From Pseudogemmobacter hezensis (lineage in GTDB: Bacteria; Pseudomonadota; Alphaproteobacteria; Rhodobacterales; Rhodobacteraceae), in contig NZ_JABJXT010000006.1 in assembly GCF_013155295.1 (NCBI RefSeq), positions 62,001-126,000 on the forward strand: 64,000 nucleotides of DNA, written 5' to 3'. Positions within the stretch are counted from its first letter, which is position 1. The number at the start of each line of letters is the position of its first letter. A program made the position numbers and the translations under genes. The notes beneath the pieces are model-generated. The model saw nothing but the letters and a program-made list of their open reading frames with translations, was not told the origin of the DNA and ran no database searches. Shown piece by piece: positions 53,606-62,791 of the stretch.

Positions 53606-53983
53606 TTAGCCAAGCGCGCGGACCAGCGCCACCACAGAGGCGATCAGTATGGTAACCAGATGCGAGACAACCCAGGCATGCGCCCAGACCGGGCTGGGCC
53701 AGCGGTTCCAGACATGGCGCGCCCAGGCCACCAGCACCGAAAACCACAGCGTGACCGAGGCGATGACCGAAATCGATTGCATCACCGGATCTGCAAAGTG
53801 CACTGGCATCGTCATCCAGATGACAGCGATAACCGCCAGGATCGTCAGCCGAACCGCGCCCCCGTGACGGCGCCGCACCCCCGTCAGCCCGGCAATCGCC
53901 ACCACCACCGGGAAAAGGATCAGCAGCCAGTGCATGATTGGCGAGGGCGTCAGCAGGCGGCGCAGAAACTCATTCTCCATCAC
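53606..53983 (-). CDS. Hypothetical membrane protein
   Basis: 125 residues with four hydrophobic helices (MHWLLILFPVVVAIAGLTGV, LTILAVIAVIWMTMPVHFA, SISVIASVTLWFSVLVAWA, SHLVTILIASVVALVRALG). No family recognised. It starts 12 bp after the mlaF stop on the same strand, so it is likely part of the alr-mlaE-mlaF transcript. It does not have the single-helix plus MCE-domain layout of MlaD. Confidence 0.65.
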   Translation of the reverse strand: MMENEFLRRLLTPSPIMHWLLILFPVVVAIAGLTGVRRRHGGAVRLTILAVIAVIWMTMPVHFADPVMQSISVIASVTLWFSVLVAWARHVWNRWPSPVWAHAWVVSHLVTILIASVVALVRALG

Positions 53984-53995
53984 ATTCCCCCTGGT

Positions 53996-54742
53996 TCAGC
54001 GCACAGAGGGAATCGGGCCATCGGCGCGACCATGGATGAATTGCTGCACGTAAGGGTCTGATGTTGCGTCCATTTCGGCGACGCTTCCGGTCCAGCGCAC
54101 CACGCCGCCATGCAGCATCGCCACCTTGTCGGCGATGGACCGCACCGAGGTCATGTCATGGGTGATCGTCATTGCGGTCGCGCCCATCTCGGTCACGATC
54201 TCGCGGATCAGCTCATTGATGACGCCCGACATGATCGGATCAAGCCCGGTGGTTGGCTCGTCAAAGAAGATGATTTCCGGCTCGGCGGCGATGGCGCGGG
54301 CAAGGCCCACGCGCTTTTGCATGCCGCCCGACAGCTCGGCCGGGAAGAGATCGGCGACCTGGGGGCCAAGGCCAACCCGGCGCAGCTTTTCAATGGCGAT
54401 CTCACGTGCCTCGGCTTTGGGGCGCTTCAGGCGGCCGCGCAGCAGGCGGAAGGCGACATTTTCCCAAACGCTCATCGAGTCGAAAAGCGCCGCGCCCTGG
54501 AACAGCATGCCAAAGCGGGCCAGAAAGGCGTCGCGCTCATGGGTGGTGACATCCTGGCCGTCAAGCGTGATCGAGCCGCTGTCCGGCGTAACCAGCCCCA
54601 GCACCGATTTCAGCATCACCGATTTCCCGGTGCCCGAGCCACCGATGATCACCATGCTTTCGCCGCGGGCGATGGTCAGATCGACGCCGTTCAGCACCTT
54701 ATTCGGCCCAAAGGCCTTATGCACATTCCTGAGTTCGATCAT
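53996..54742 (-). CDS. mlaF: ABC transporter ATP-binding protein, MlaF type
   Basis: 248 residues from ATG 54742; an open frame to 54871 is not homologous. ATPase motifs: Walker A IIGGSGTGKSVMLKSV, Q-loop FQGAALFDSMSVWENVAF (the FQ-GALFDS form typical of MlaF), signature LSGGMQKRVGLARAIA, and Walker B IIFFDEPTTGLDP, followed by the H-loop TITHDM. With MlaE it powers phospholipid transport that maintains outer-membrane lipid asymmetry. The start overlaps the mlaE stop. Confidence 0.94.
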   Translation of the reverse strand: MIELRNVHKAFGPNKVLNGVDLTIARGESMVIIGGSGTGKSVMLKSVLGLVTPDSGSITLDGQDVTTHERDAFLARFGMLFQGAALFDSMSVWENVAFRLLRGRLKRPKAEAREIAIEKLRRVGLGPQVADLFPAELSGGMQKRVGLARAIAAEPEIIFFDEPTTGLDPIMSGVINELIREIVTEMGATAMTITHDMTSVRSIADKVAMLHGGVVRWTGSVAEMDATSDPYVQQFIHGRADGPIPSVR

Positions 54743-55527
54743 GCCGAGAAGAAGACCTCTGTCAGCAGGTAATTGGCAGCCAAAATCAGAACGCTGGCCG
54801 CAACCACGGCAGCCTTGGTGGCAGCCCCCACGCCCTGCGCCCCGCGCCCCGAGTTCATACCATGCCAGCAACCCATCAGCGCCACGATAAAGCCGAAGGC
54901 CGCACCTTTCACCAGACCCGAGCCGACATCCCAGACCTGCAGGAAATCAACGGTGTTTTTGAGGTAAGTGGCCGAGTTGAAATCCAGCCGCGTCACCCCC
55001 ACCAGCCAGCCGCCCATGATGCCGATGGAATCGCCGACAGCGACCAGCACGGGCAGGGTCAGCGTGGCCGCCAGGATCCGGGGCGCGACCAGGTATTTCA
55101 TCGGATTGGTCGAAAGGGTGGTCAGCGCGTCGATCTGCTCTGTCACCTTCATCGTGCCGATCTCGGCGGCGATCGAAGATGCGACCCGCGCCGCTACCAT
55201 CAGCCCGCCCAGGACCGGCCCCAGTTCACGCGCCATGCCGATGGCGACGATCTGCGGCACCACGGCCTCGGCGCCAAAGCGGTTGCCGCCGGCATAGATC
55301 TGCAAGGCCAGTGCGCCGCCGGTGAAAATCGCGGTCATGCCGACCACGGGCAGGGAAAACCAGCCGATCTGCATGACAGCCTGGCCGAACTCGCGCCAGT
55401 AAAAGGGCGGGCGGAAGATATGGCCGACCGCCTGGGCCGCAAAAAGGGTGATCCGCCCGATCAGCGCCAGAAACTCCAGCACCGGACGCCCGAGGCCCGC
55501 CAGAAATCCGCTCAGGGCATTGGTCAC
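54739..55527 (-). CDS. mlaE: MlaE family lipid ABC transporter permease
   Basis: 262 residues with five to six membrane helices. The MlaE signature runs through [73 protein letters not shown] and [33 protein letters not shown]. It forms the inner-membrane channel with MlaF. It overlaps alr upstream by four bases and mlaF downstream by four bases, so the three genes are translationally coupled. No MCE-domain MlaD gene follows. Confidence 0.94.
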   Translation of the reverse strand: MTNALSGFLAGLGRPVLEFLALIGRITLFAAQAVGHIFRPPFYWREFGQAVMQIGWFSLPVVGMTAIFTGGALALQIYAGGNRFGAEAVVPQIVAIGMARELGPVLGGLMVAARVASSIAAEIGTMKVTEQIDALTTLSTNPMKYLVAPRILAATLTLPVLVAVGDSIGIMGGWLVGVTRLDFNSATYLKNTVDFLQVWDVGSGLVKGAAFGFIVALMGCWHGMNSGRGAQGVGAATKAAVVAASVLILAANYLLTEVFFSA

Positions 55528-56573
55528 GCGCGGGTCTCCAGGTAGCGGCGGGCATAGCGTTTGCCAAGGCCGGTCAGGATTTCATAGCCGATGGTTCCGG
55601 CCGCATCGGCCAGATCATCAACAGATTGCTGCGGGCCCAGAATATCCAGGGTTTTGGGGATCTCGCGCAGATGGGTGATGTCGACGGTGATCAGATCCAT
55701 CGAGACCCGGCCGATCAGCGGGCAGGGCGTGTCGCCATCCCACAAAACGGCATTGTTCGACAGCGTGCGGGGCAGGCCATCGGCATAGCCCGCCGCCACG
55801 GTCGCAATGACCGAGGGCTGCTCTGGCTCCCAGGTGGCGGAATAGCCGACCACCTCGCCCGGCACCACGTCGCGGGTCTGGATCACGGGCAAAGACAGGG
55901 TGACGACACGCTCGGACAGCTCAAAGGGGCGGCCGCCGTAAAGACCGATCCCGGCGCGGGTAAGGTCGAAATGATATTTCGGTCCCAGCAAAATGCCGCC
56001 TGTCGCGGCAAAGCTGCGCGGGATGCCGGTGCCATCGGTCATGGCGTGAAACGCCTCCAGCTGTGCCTGGTTCATCGGGTGATCCGGCTCATCGGCGCAG
56101 GCCAGATGGCTCATCAGCATGACGGGCCCGGCTTCGATCAGAATGGGCGCCACCGCCTCCCATTCGACGGGTTCAACGCCAAGCCGGTTCATGCCGGTAT
56201 CCAGCTGCACCCCGAAAGGATGGCCCGGAAGCGCCTCAAGATGGCGGGTGATCTGCTCAAGGCTGTTCAGCATCGGCGTCAGTTCGAGATCATTCAGCAT
56301 CTCGGTATCGCCCGCCATATGGCCCGACAGAATGTTGATCTGCGGCCCCGGTCCAAGCGCCTGGCGCACCACGGCCCCTTCTTCAGCCGCAGCCACAAAG
56401 AAACGCCGCGCCCCGGCCCAAGCCAGAGCCCTTGCCACCTTGCCAGCCCCAAGCCCATAGGCGTCGGCTTTAACAACTGCGGCTGTCTGCACCTCGGGTG
56501 CTGACAGGCGATCCAGCGCTCGCCAGTTGGCGGCGATGGCGTCAAGATCAATGGTAAGGGTCGCTGTAGCCAT
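55524..56573 (-). CDS. alr: Alanine racemase
   Basis: 349 residues. Alr interconverts L- and D-alanine for peptidoglycan with PLP. The cofactor lysine is in [17 protein letters not shown] near residue 35. Other motifs: [40 protein letters not shown], the catalytic tyrosine region [27 protein letters not shown], and [13 protein letters not shown]. It is the first gene of alr-mlaE-mlaF on the minus strand. Confidence 0.96.
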   Translation of the reverse strand: MATATLTIDLDAIAANWRALDRLSAPEVQTAAVVKADAYGLGAGKVARALAWAGARRFFVAAAEEGAVVRQALGPGPQINILSGHMAGDTEMLNDLELTPMLNSLEQITRHLEALPGHPFGVQLDTGMNRLGVEPVEWEAVAPILIEAGPVMLMSHLACADEPDHPMNQAQLEAFHAMTDGTGIPRSFAATGGILLGPKYHFDLTRAGIGLYGGRPFELSERVVTLSLPVIQTRDVVPGEVVGYSATWEPEQPSVIATVAAGYADGLPRTLSNNAVLWDGDTPCPLIGRVSMDLITVDITHLREIPKTLDILGPQQSVDDLADAAGTIGYEILTGLGKRYARRYLETRA

Positions 56574-56654
56574 GATAGCGTCTTCCTGGCATCTGGAAAT
56601 CTGGGGTCAAGGGAAAAGCGCCGCGCGAATGGTCAGTTCGGAAGCCTCCGGCGG

Positions 56655-56708
56655 GGATATTTAGAGACAGATGAAATGATAAGGTCTTTCATCTGTCCTT
56701 AAATATCC
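56655..56708. repeat. 22-bp imperfect inverted repeat between dnaB and alr
   Basis: Arms at 56655-56676 and 56687-56708 match at 20 of 22 positions (GGATATTTA, then ACAGATGAAA) around a 10-nt spacer. The left arm continues from CCTCCGGCGGG, a combination I recall as a common dispersed repeat in Rhodobacteraceae. Confidence 0.75.
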
Positions 56709-56715
56709 CGGGGGT

Positions 56716-56734
56716 AAGGGGGCAGAGCCCCCTT
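56716..56734 (-). terminator. Hairpin downstream of dnaB, likely terminator
   Basis: AAGGGGGC-AGA-GCCCCCTT forms a perfect 8-bp stem 14 bp after the dnaB stop on the minus strand. No strong U-run follows, so efficiency is uncertain. Confidence 0.55.
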
Positions 56735-56747
56735 GCTGCGGCAACCA

Positions 56748-58259
56748 TCAAAAGCCGCCATCGGGGCCTGCGCCGCCATCCCAGGGCCGCGCGAGGTTGC
56801 CAAAGCGGGTGAAGCGGCCCTCGAATGACAGCTCGACCGAGCCGATTGGACCATGGCGCTGCTTGCCGAGGATCACCTCTGCCTTGCCATGGCATTGCTC
56901 CATGATCTGCTGCCAGGCGGCCATTTTTTCCAGCTCGTGATCGCCAGGCTTTTCGCGCTCTTTGTAGTATTCCTCACGGTAGACGAACATCACCACATCG
57001 GCGTCCTGTTCGATCGAACCGGATTCGCGCAGGTCTGAGAGCTGCGGGCGTTTGTCCTCGCGGCTTTCCACCTGGCGCGACAGCTGCGACAGCGCGATCA
57101 CCGGCACGTTCAGTTCTTTGGCGATTGCTTTCAGGCCTTGCGTGATCTCTGACACCTCCTGCACCCGGTTCGCCTCAGAGCTTTTCGATGAGCCCTTCAG
57201 AAGCTGCAGGTAGTCGATCATCAGCACATCCAGCCCATGCGTCCGCTTCAGCCGCCGCGCCCGCGCCGCGACCTGGCTGATCGGCAGCGCAGGCGTGTCG
57301 TCGATGTAAAGCGGGCAGCTTTCCAGCGATTTCGCGGCATCGACGAAGCGGCGGAACTCATGCTCGGTCATATCGCCGCGCCGGATCTGCTCGGACGGCA
57401 CTTCGGAGGCCTCAGACAGGATCCTCGCCGCCAGCTGTTCGGCGGACATCTCGAGCGAGAAGAAGCCGACCACACCGCCCTCGACCGCGCCTTCATGCCC
57501 GTCGGGCTTGCGGCCGCGCTTATAGGCTTTGGCGACGTTGAAGGCGATGTTCGTCGCCAGCGAGGTCTTCCCCATTGAGGGACGCCCGGCCAGGATGATC
57601 AGATCGCTTTCATGCAAGCCGCCCATCTTCTTGTCGAGGTCAATCAGCCCGGTCGAAATCCCCGCCAGACCGCCGCCGCGCTGATAGGCGGCGTTTGCCA
57701 CATTGACGGCATCGGTTGCGGCCTTGAGGAAGCTTTGGAAGCCGCGCTCGGCCACGCCCTGTTCGCCCAGCTTGTAAAGGCGCTGCTCGGCCTCGGTGAT
57801 CTGGGCGCGGGGCTCTGAATCGATATCGACCTTGCCCGCGCGGTCGGCGATATCTTTGCCCAGCTGGATCAGCTCGCGCCGGACCGCCAGGTCATAGATC
57901 ATCTGCGCGTAATCGCGCGCCGCGAAAGCCGAGATCGCCGCGCCCGCAAGCCGCACCAGATAGGCCGCGCCGCCCAGTTCCTTCAGCCCCTCATCCTCTT
58001 CGAGGAAGGCTTTCAGCGTGACCGGAGAGGCGAGCGCGTTCCTTTGGATGCGCGAGGCGGCGATGTCGAAAATGCGCCGGTGCACCGGGTCAAAGAAATG
58101 CTCGGTTTTGACCACGCTGGCGATGCGGTCATAGATGTCGTTATTGACCAGAATGGCGCCCAGCAGCTGCTGTTCGGCCTCGATATTTTGCGGCAATGCC
58201 TCGGCCACGGTCGGCGCCGGCAGATCGCTGCGGATTTTAGCGACTTCGTTCATATTCAC
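56748..58259 (-). CDS. dnaB: Replicative DNA helicase
   Basis: 503 residues. DnaB is the hexameric 5'-3' helicase at the replication fork. The N-terminal helical domain begins LPQNIEAEQQLLGAILVNNDIYDRIA. The RecA-like C-terminal domain has Walker A GRPSMGKTSLATNIAFN, the Walker B-like DVLMIDYLQLL, and SQLSRQVESREDKRPQLSDLRESGSIEQDADVVMFVYREEYY. It is intact with no intein. Upstream, 58260-58525 holds DnaA-box-like sequences. It is transcribed alone. Confidence 0.97.
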   Translation of the reverse strand: MNMNEVAKIRSDLPAPTVAEALPQNIEAEQQLLGAILVNNDIYDRIASVVKTEHFFDPVHRRIFDIAASRIQRNALASPVTLKAFLEEDEGLKELGGAAYLVRLAGAAISAFAARDYAQMIYDLAVRRELIQLGKDIADRAGKVDIDSEPRAQITEAEQRLYKLGEQGVAERGFQSFLKAATDAVNVANAAYQRGGGLAGISTGLIDLDKKMGGLHESDLIILAGRPSMGKTSLATNIAFNVAKAYKRGRKPDGHEGAVEGGVVGFFSLEMSAEQLAARILSEASEVPSEQIRRGDMTEHEFRRFVDAAKSLESCPLYIDDTPALPISQVAARARRLKRTHGLDVLMIDYLQLLKGSSKSSEANRVQEVSEITQGLKAIAKELNVPVIALSQLSRQVESREDKRPQLSDLRESGSIEQDADVVMFVYREEYYKEREKPGDHELEKMAAWQQIMEQCHGKAEVILGKQRHGPIGSVELSFEGRFTRFGNLARPWDGGAGPDGGF

Positions 58260-58321
58260 CTGCCCATCAAGGGATCATCTTTAGCCTGTCAGGGGCCTGT
58301 GACGCAATCACCTGACAGATC

Positions 58322-58385
58322 TGTGGACAACTCGCCCTGTTCACCATGCCACCCGTTGCCCCGGCGCAGGTCCAGGCGTGGATAA
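58322..58385. promoter_or_regulatory. Two DnaA-box-like sites upstream of dnaB
   Basis: TGTGGACAA (58322-58330) fits the reverse complement of TTNTNCACA, and CGTGGATAA (58377-58385) differs from TGTGGATAA at one position. Both lie 60-130 bp upstream of the dnaB start. DnaA control of dnaB is plausible but untested. Confidence 0.35.
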
Positions 58386-58410
58386 GCCACAGCATACCAT
58401 ATGCTGTGGC
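58386..58410. repeat. Perfect 11-bp hairpin between pyrE and dnaB
   Basis: GCCACAGCATA (58386-58396) and TATGCTGTGGC (58400-58410) with a three-base loop. TTTAT follows on the plus strand. It may be a terminator downstream of pyrE (115 bp away) or part of the dnaB regulatory region. Confidence 0.6.
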
Positions 58411-58525
58411 TTTATGCGGGATAAATGTCAGCTGTTGCGATTCGAATTCGCAAGGACTGGCCAGGGGGCGGGGAAGAAAACGGAAACTTTCCCGTTCCTG
58501 CCTGACCGATTGGCGGATTTACGCC

Positions 58526-59203
58526 TTACTTTGCGCGGGCGGCCTGCCAGCCACGCGGATCGTTGAGGAATTCCTCAACCCCGGCCAGCGTCTCGGCGTC
58601 AAAGCTGCCCTGGGCGCGGGCCTCGGCCAGCATGTCCCACCAGGTGCAAAGGTAGGAGAGGCTGACGCCATGTTCGGCCAGCCGCGCCTCGGTCTCTTTG
58701 AAGATGCCGTAGTAGAAGATCACGGTGGTGTGGTTGCAGGTGGCCCCGGTCTCGCGGATCGCATCGACGAAGCTCAGTTTCGAGCCGCCGTCGGTGGTCA
58801 GATCCTCGACCAGCAGCACGCGCTGGCCCTCGGTCATGGTGCCCTCGATGCGGGCATTGCGGCCGTAACCTTTGGGCTTTTTGCGCACATAGGTCATCGG
58901 CAGCGCCAGCCGCTCGGCCACCAGGGCTGCGAAGGGGATGCCCGCCGTCTCGCCACCGGCGATATTGTCGAAGGCCTCGAAGCCCGCTTCACGCATCACC
59001 GTCACCGCCATGAAATCCATCAGCATCGAGCGGATGCGCGGATAAGAGATCAGCTTGCGGCAGTCGATATAGGTCGGCGAGGGCAGGCCAGAGGCAAGGG
59101 TAAAGGGCTCGCGCGCGTTGAAATGCACGGCGCCGATCTCAAGGAAGGCGCGGGCGGTCAGACGGGCGATTTCTTCTTTCGTCGGAAAGGCGGCGGGGAT
59201 CAT
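58526..59203 (-). CDS. pyrE: Orotate phosphoribosyltransferase
   Basis: 225 residues. It converts orotate and PRPP to OMP in pyrimidine synthesis. The PRPP-binding motif [22 protein letters not shown] is diagnostic; [25 protein letters not shown] near the N-terminus and [40 protein letters not shown] are the orotate/PRPP regions of the longer alphaproteobacterial type. ATG 59203 is preceded by CAAGGAGCGCAGAA. It lies 34 bp downstream of pyrC on the same strand. Confidence 0.97.
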   Translation of the reverse strand: MIPAAFPTKEEIARLTARAFLEIGAVHFNAREPFTLASGLPSPTYIDCRKLISYPRIRSMLMDFMAVTVMREAGFEAFDNIAGGETAGIPFAALVAERLALPMTYVRKKPKGYGRNARIEGTMTEGQRVLLVEDLTTDGGSKLSFVDAIRETGATCNHTTVIFYYGIFKETEARLAEHGVSLSYLCTWWDMLAEARAQGSFDAETLAGVEEFLNDPRGWQAARAK

Positions 59204-59237
59204 TTCTGCGCTCCTTGGAAGGGGGGTGGCGGGCTGC

Positions 59238-60281
59238 TCAGCGCTTGACCGACCAATGGATGGGGAAGCCCGGATTGAACACGGTCACCGGGCCTGCGCC
59301 GGTTTCGATCTTTTCGGGGAAGGTGGTCGGCGCATCCTGTCTGACAAGCTGCATCCGGGCCTGATTGACGGGCAGGCGGTAGAAGGCGGGCCCATTTTCC
59401 GAGGCGAAGGCCGACAGCCGATCCAGCGCGCCCTCTTCCTCGAAGATATGCGCCAGCAGCGGCATGGTATTGGTGGCGGTGAAACAGCCCGCGCAGCCGC
59501 AGGCATGCTCCTTCAGCGCGTCGATATGGGGCGCGGAATCGGTGCCAAGGAAATACCGCGGATTGCCCGAGGTGGCGGCGCGGCGCAGCGCCAGGCGGTG
59601 CTTTTCGCGTTTCGCCACCGGCAGGCAGTAGTAATGCGGTTTGATCCCGCCGACCAGGATATGGTTGCGGTTGATGATCAGGTGATGGGTGGTGATCGTC
59701 GCGCCCAGATTATCGCCACCTTCGGCGGCATAGGCGACGCCCTCTTCGGTGGTGATATGCTCCATCACCACGCGCAACCCGGGCAGGCGACGGCGCAGCG
59801 GATCGAGGATGGTGTCGATAAACACCGCCTCACGGTCGAAAATGTCGACCTCGGCGGTGGTCACCTCGCCATGGGTGCAAAGCGGCAGGCCGATCTCGGC
59901 CATCTTCTCAAGCACCGGCATGACGCGGTCGAAGTTGCGCACCCCGGAATGGGAATTGGTGGTGGCCCCGGCGGGGTAAAGTTTCACCGCCTTGACCAGC
60001 CCCGAGGCGGCCGCCGCCGCGACATCGGCGGGATCGGTGTCCTCGGTCAGGTAAAGCGTCATCAGCGGCTGGAAATCCGCGCCCTCGGGCAGGGCGGCCA
60101 GGATCCGGTCGCGGTAGGCGGCGGCCTGTTCGGCGGTCACCACCGGCGGCACCAGATTGGGCATGATGATGGCCCGGGCAAAATCGCGGGCGGTTTCGGG
60201 CAGGATGCCTTGCAGCATCGCGCCGTCACGCAGATGCAGGTGCCAGTCATCGGGGCGCGGGATGTCGAGGTGCTGAATCAT
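59238..60281 (-). CDS. pyrC: Dihydroorotase
   Basis: 347 residues, the class II (E. coli PyrC) type. A binuclear zinc amidohydrolase closing carbamoyl-aspartate to dihydroorotate. The first metal motif is [30 protein letters not shown] holds the carboxylated lysine; LCTHGEVT and [10 protein letters not shown] give further ligands; FLGTDSAPH provides the catalytic Asp. First gene of the pyrC-pyrE unit and divergent from the LprI-like gene. Confidence 0.97.
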   Translation of the reverse strand: MIQHLDIPRPDDWHLHLRDGAMLQGILPETARDFARAIIMPNLVPPVVTAEQAAAYRDRILAALPEGADFQPLMTLYLTEDTDPADVAAAAASGLVKAVKLYPAGATTNSHSGVRNFDRVMPVLEKMAEIGLPLCTHGEVTTAEVDIFDREAVFIDTILDPLRRRLPGLRVVMEHITTEEGVAYAAEGGDNLGATITTHHLIINRNHILVGGIKPHYYCLPVAKREKHRLALRRAATSGNPRYFLGTDSAPHIDALKEHACGCAGCFTATNTMPLLAHIFEEEGALDRLSAFASENGPAFYRLPVNQARMQLVRQDAPTTFPEKIETGAGPVTVFNPGFPIHWSVKR

Positions 60282-60477
60282 AGCGCAGGGGCTAACGGAA
60301 AGCCGCGCAAATTGCCAGAGGATCTGCGGCCCTCTTCCGGGCCAGGAGCGGGATCAAGGCTGGCAGCAATGCCCGTTTTCGCCTATAGGCCGGATGCCCG
60401 GCGAGGGGGCAGATCGCAGTCAGAGATTGCAGGCCATTTCAACCCATCCCCCCGGTTACACAGGATCGGAGATCATC

Positions 60478-60879
60478 ATGCGTTTGTCTGTCGCTTTTGC
60501 CCTTGCCCTTTGGGCGCTGCCCGCCGCCGCAGAGCAGGTGGATTGCGAGGCCGCGCTTTCGACGGCGGATATGCTCAGCTGTGCGGATGCCGCTCTGAAT
60601 GAGGCTGATACCCGCCTTGAGGCGCTGCAGGGTGAGGTGGCAGCTTTGCTGCAGGTGGCCGAGGCCGATATGTCGCCCGGCTTGCGTGACGGGACTGTGC
60701 AGCTTGAAAAGGCGCAAGAGGCGTTTCTGATCTACCGCGACGCTGCTTGCCGGGTTGAGGGCTGGCCGATGCGGGGCGGCTCTGGCGAGCCCTTGCTGGT
60801 ATATGGCTGCATGTTGCAAATGACCCTGCAGCGGATCGCAGATCTAGAGGCATTCCTTGAGATTATGAGGGATTACTGA
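60478..60879 (+). CDS. LprI-like (DUF1311) exported protein
   Basis: 133 residues from ATG 60478, with GGAG seven bases upstream. A signal peptide (MRLSVAFALALWALPAAA-EQVDC) predicts periplasmic export. The mature domain has the DUF1311/LprI pattern: CADAALNEADTRLEALQGEV, then LEKAQEAFLIYRDAACRVEG and a C-terminal YGCMLQMTLQRIADLEAFL, with four cysteines likely in two disulfides. Some LprI proteins inhibit lysozyme. It is convergent with the next gene. Confidence 0.88.
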   Translation: MRLSVAFALALWALPAAAEQVDCEAALSTADMLSCADAALNEADTRLEALQGEVAALLQVAEADMSPGLRDGTVQLEKAQEAFLIYRDAACRVEGWPMRGGSGEPLLVYGCMLQMTLQRIADLEAFLEIMRDY

Positions 60880-61005
60880 ACCGCGGTTGCCATTGTCGCA
60901 GCACCTCCGGGGACACAAAAGATCAGACCCCTGTGAAGCGGGCAGGCATCAAACCGGGCAGACATCGGCCAGGGCCGCTGATCTGCGGGACCGGCCGGCA
61001 TAGGC

Positions 61006-61065
61006 GGTGCCGGTCTGGGCAGTGCCGGTCTGGGCGGTTTTGGCCTGAGCGGTTTTGGGCGGTTC
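61006..61065. repeat. 15-bp-period tandem array, four degenerate copies
   Basis: Units at 61006, 61021, 61036 and 61051 resemble CGGTGCCGGTCTGGG; the first two are nearly identical and the last two diverge. It lies in the 204-bp gap between two convergent genes. Confidence 0.65.
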
Positions 61066-61083
61066 TGCGCGCGCGGGATCCTG

Positions 61084-62124
61084 TTAAAGGCCCTGGGCCC
61101 GGGCTGGGGATGCCTGTTGTTGCCCAGCCTGTTGTTGTCCAGCCTGCTGCTGGGCAGGGCGCGGGGCAGGCGGGCGTCCGGCATTGCGGGCGGCCTTCTG
61201 GCGGGCCTCAATCTCGGCCAGGCGGCGTACGAAACGCCGGGCGCTCAGCCGGGTTGCGCCAGCCCTGCAGATCACCTCTTCAAAGCGGCTGCGCCCATTG
61301 GCCACTGCTGTTGCCATCAGTCGCTTCAGATAGGCTGCTGATCCGCGCCGCGCCCGCCAGAGATCTGCAAAAACCTGCGAGGTCAGCGTGCCTGCCATCG
61401 CATGGCCGATCACCTTTTCCAGGATGCCAGCGCTGCCAAGAATACGCTCGGGATGTTCGCCGGCAAAGCGGGTGGCGAAGATGCTGACCCATGGGCGGCG
61501 GAACAATGCGGCATGGGCATTGTCTGCGGCAACCGTTGGATCGTGGATCAGCCAGACCTGCGACGCGCCCTCGGTCATATCGGGCGCATAGCCATAGCGT
61601 GAGGTGAAATCCAGCCTGCGGGTGGCGGGGTTGCGATGATCCCAGCCGGTCAGGGACGGATCCATCGTCGCGCGTGGCGACAACAGCAGCGCCCGCGCCC
61701 CGGGGGCGGTGACCACATAGCAGCCCGCCGCATAGCCAGAGGGGCCGGTCCCATAAAACAGCACCTGGTCGAAATCATCGAAAAACGCATCGTCGACCAG
61801 GCGGTCGAAATAGCCCCAGACCTCTGGCGCACGCCAGAATGTCTCGCCCTCGGCGATCAGGCACAGAAGCGACCAGCCATTTTTCCGCGCAATCTCCATC
61901 CCCTCGGGCAGGGTGTCAGGGCGGGCGCGGATCTGCTCGGCCTGTTCGAAGGTTACCAGAAGGGTGCTGCCGGTTTCGGCGAAAAAAGCCCAGTGTTTGT
62001 CGCCCAGCGGGTCGAGATAGCCGTCGTCTTCGGCGATCCCCTCCATCGCGGCAAGCCATTCTGCCCCGGGACGCGACGCGAGGGCGTCGGATGGCGCGGG
62101 ACAGGGGGCAGTAGGGCTGGACAT
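61084..62124 (-). CDS. Conserved Rhodobacteraceae protein, alpha/beta-hydrolase-like, repeat tail
   Basis: 346 residues from ATG 62124, with AGGAAG upstream; earlier open frame is not homologous. I recognise the type as one often labelled phosphoadenosine phosphosulfate reductase in this family. The sequence shows no PAPS reductase PP-loop or catalytic ECGLH. Instead it has WLAAMEGIAEDDGYLDPLGDKHWAFF, a DDFDQVLFYGTGPSGYAAGCYVV segment resembling an alpha/beta-hydrolase nucleophile elbow (GxSxG-like with GPSGY), FTSRYGYAPDM, and a C-terminal helical part (RLSARRFVRRLAEIEARQ). The tail repeats AGQQQ three times. Function unknown. Confidence 0.75.
   Translation of the reverse strand: MSSPTAPCPAPSDALASRPGAEWLAAMEGIAEDDGYLDPLGDKHWAFFAETGSTLLVTFEQAEQIRARPDTLPEGMEIARKNGWSLLCLIAEGETFWRAPEVWGYFDRLVDDAFFDDFDQVLFYGTGPSGYAAGCYVVTAPGARALLLSPRATMDPSLTGWDHRNPATRRLDFTSRYGYAPDMTEGASQVWLIHDPTVAADNAHAALFRRPWVSIFATRFAGEHPERILGSAGILEKVIGHAMAGTLTSQVFADLWRARRGSAAYLKRLMATAVANGRSRFEEVICRAGATRLSARRFVRRLAEIEARQKAARNAGRPPAPRPAQQQAGQQQAGQQQASPARAQGL
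61113..61157. repeat. 15-bp tandem repeat encoding AGQQQ, three copies
   Basis: Units at 61113, 61128 and 61143 (CCTGTTGTTGCCCAG and variants) lie in the 3' end of the minus-strand gene and encode its Gln-rich tail. Confidence 0.8.
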
Positions 62125-62791
62125 TTTTCTTCCTGTGTCTTGCTGTTGGGCTACGGCCTGAACATTTACGATACCAAAACTTACGTTCCGGACCCGGTAA
62201 GCAAGCGATAGCTGACGGGCCTGGGGGCGCGCTGCGCCAGAGTGGGAAATGCGGCCAAAACCGATGGCCAGAACAGAAAGCCCGGTCACTCTTGCTGCAA
62301 ACCGGTTAACATCAGGCTAACCGTGGAGCAGTCATTCCGCAAAAGGAAACGGGGCCCATCCGGTTACAAAGGCGTGAGACCGCAGGGATGTCAGGCCAGA
62401 GAGAGATATCGGATGCCTTTCCCCTGCAGACAAGCCTGTGGCGGCCCCGCAGGCGGGTAATGTTCAGAAAAATTTTGTTTCCGAAATGGCAATTCTGCCG
62501 ATGCGTTTCCCGGCTGGGGCGCGGTCGGCTGGGGCGCGGTCGGCAGATGCGGGGCACGCAGAGCGGGCCGTGGGAAAGCTGTTGGGGGCGGCTTGTTGGG
62601 GGCAGGCCGGGTGCAGGTTGGGGCGCGGGGTCAGAACGGGGCGCGACCAGTCGGCCCGCCCCGTTGATGATGAAATACCCACTGTAACTCTGTGGCCCCT
62701 CAGCCTGGGCCCTTGGTCTGGCCGCCCGGGGACGCCCCCGATTGCCCCGGGCCAACTGCGGCTGCGGGGCAAGGCAGGTGTTGCGACTGGC
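62125..62791. other. Intergenic region, no supported gene
   Basis: 667 bp between two minus-strand genes. It contains an exact 15-bp tandem duplication (CGGCTGGGGCGCGGT at 62511-62525 and 62526-62540), an AT-rich patch at about 62461-62490, and G-rich degenerate repeats to about 62620. I found no RNA gene or convincing promoter. Confidence 0.5.
62511..62540. repeat. 15-bp tandem duplication
   Basis: CGGCTGGGGCGCGGT occurs twice in direct succession upstream of the 61084-62124 gene and downstream of gcdH. Confidence 0.8.
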
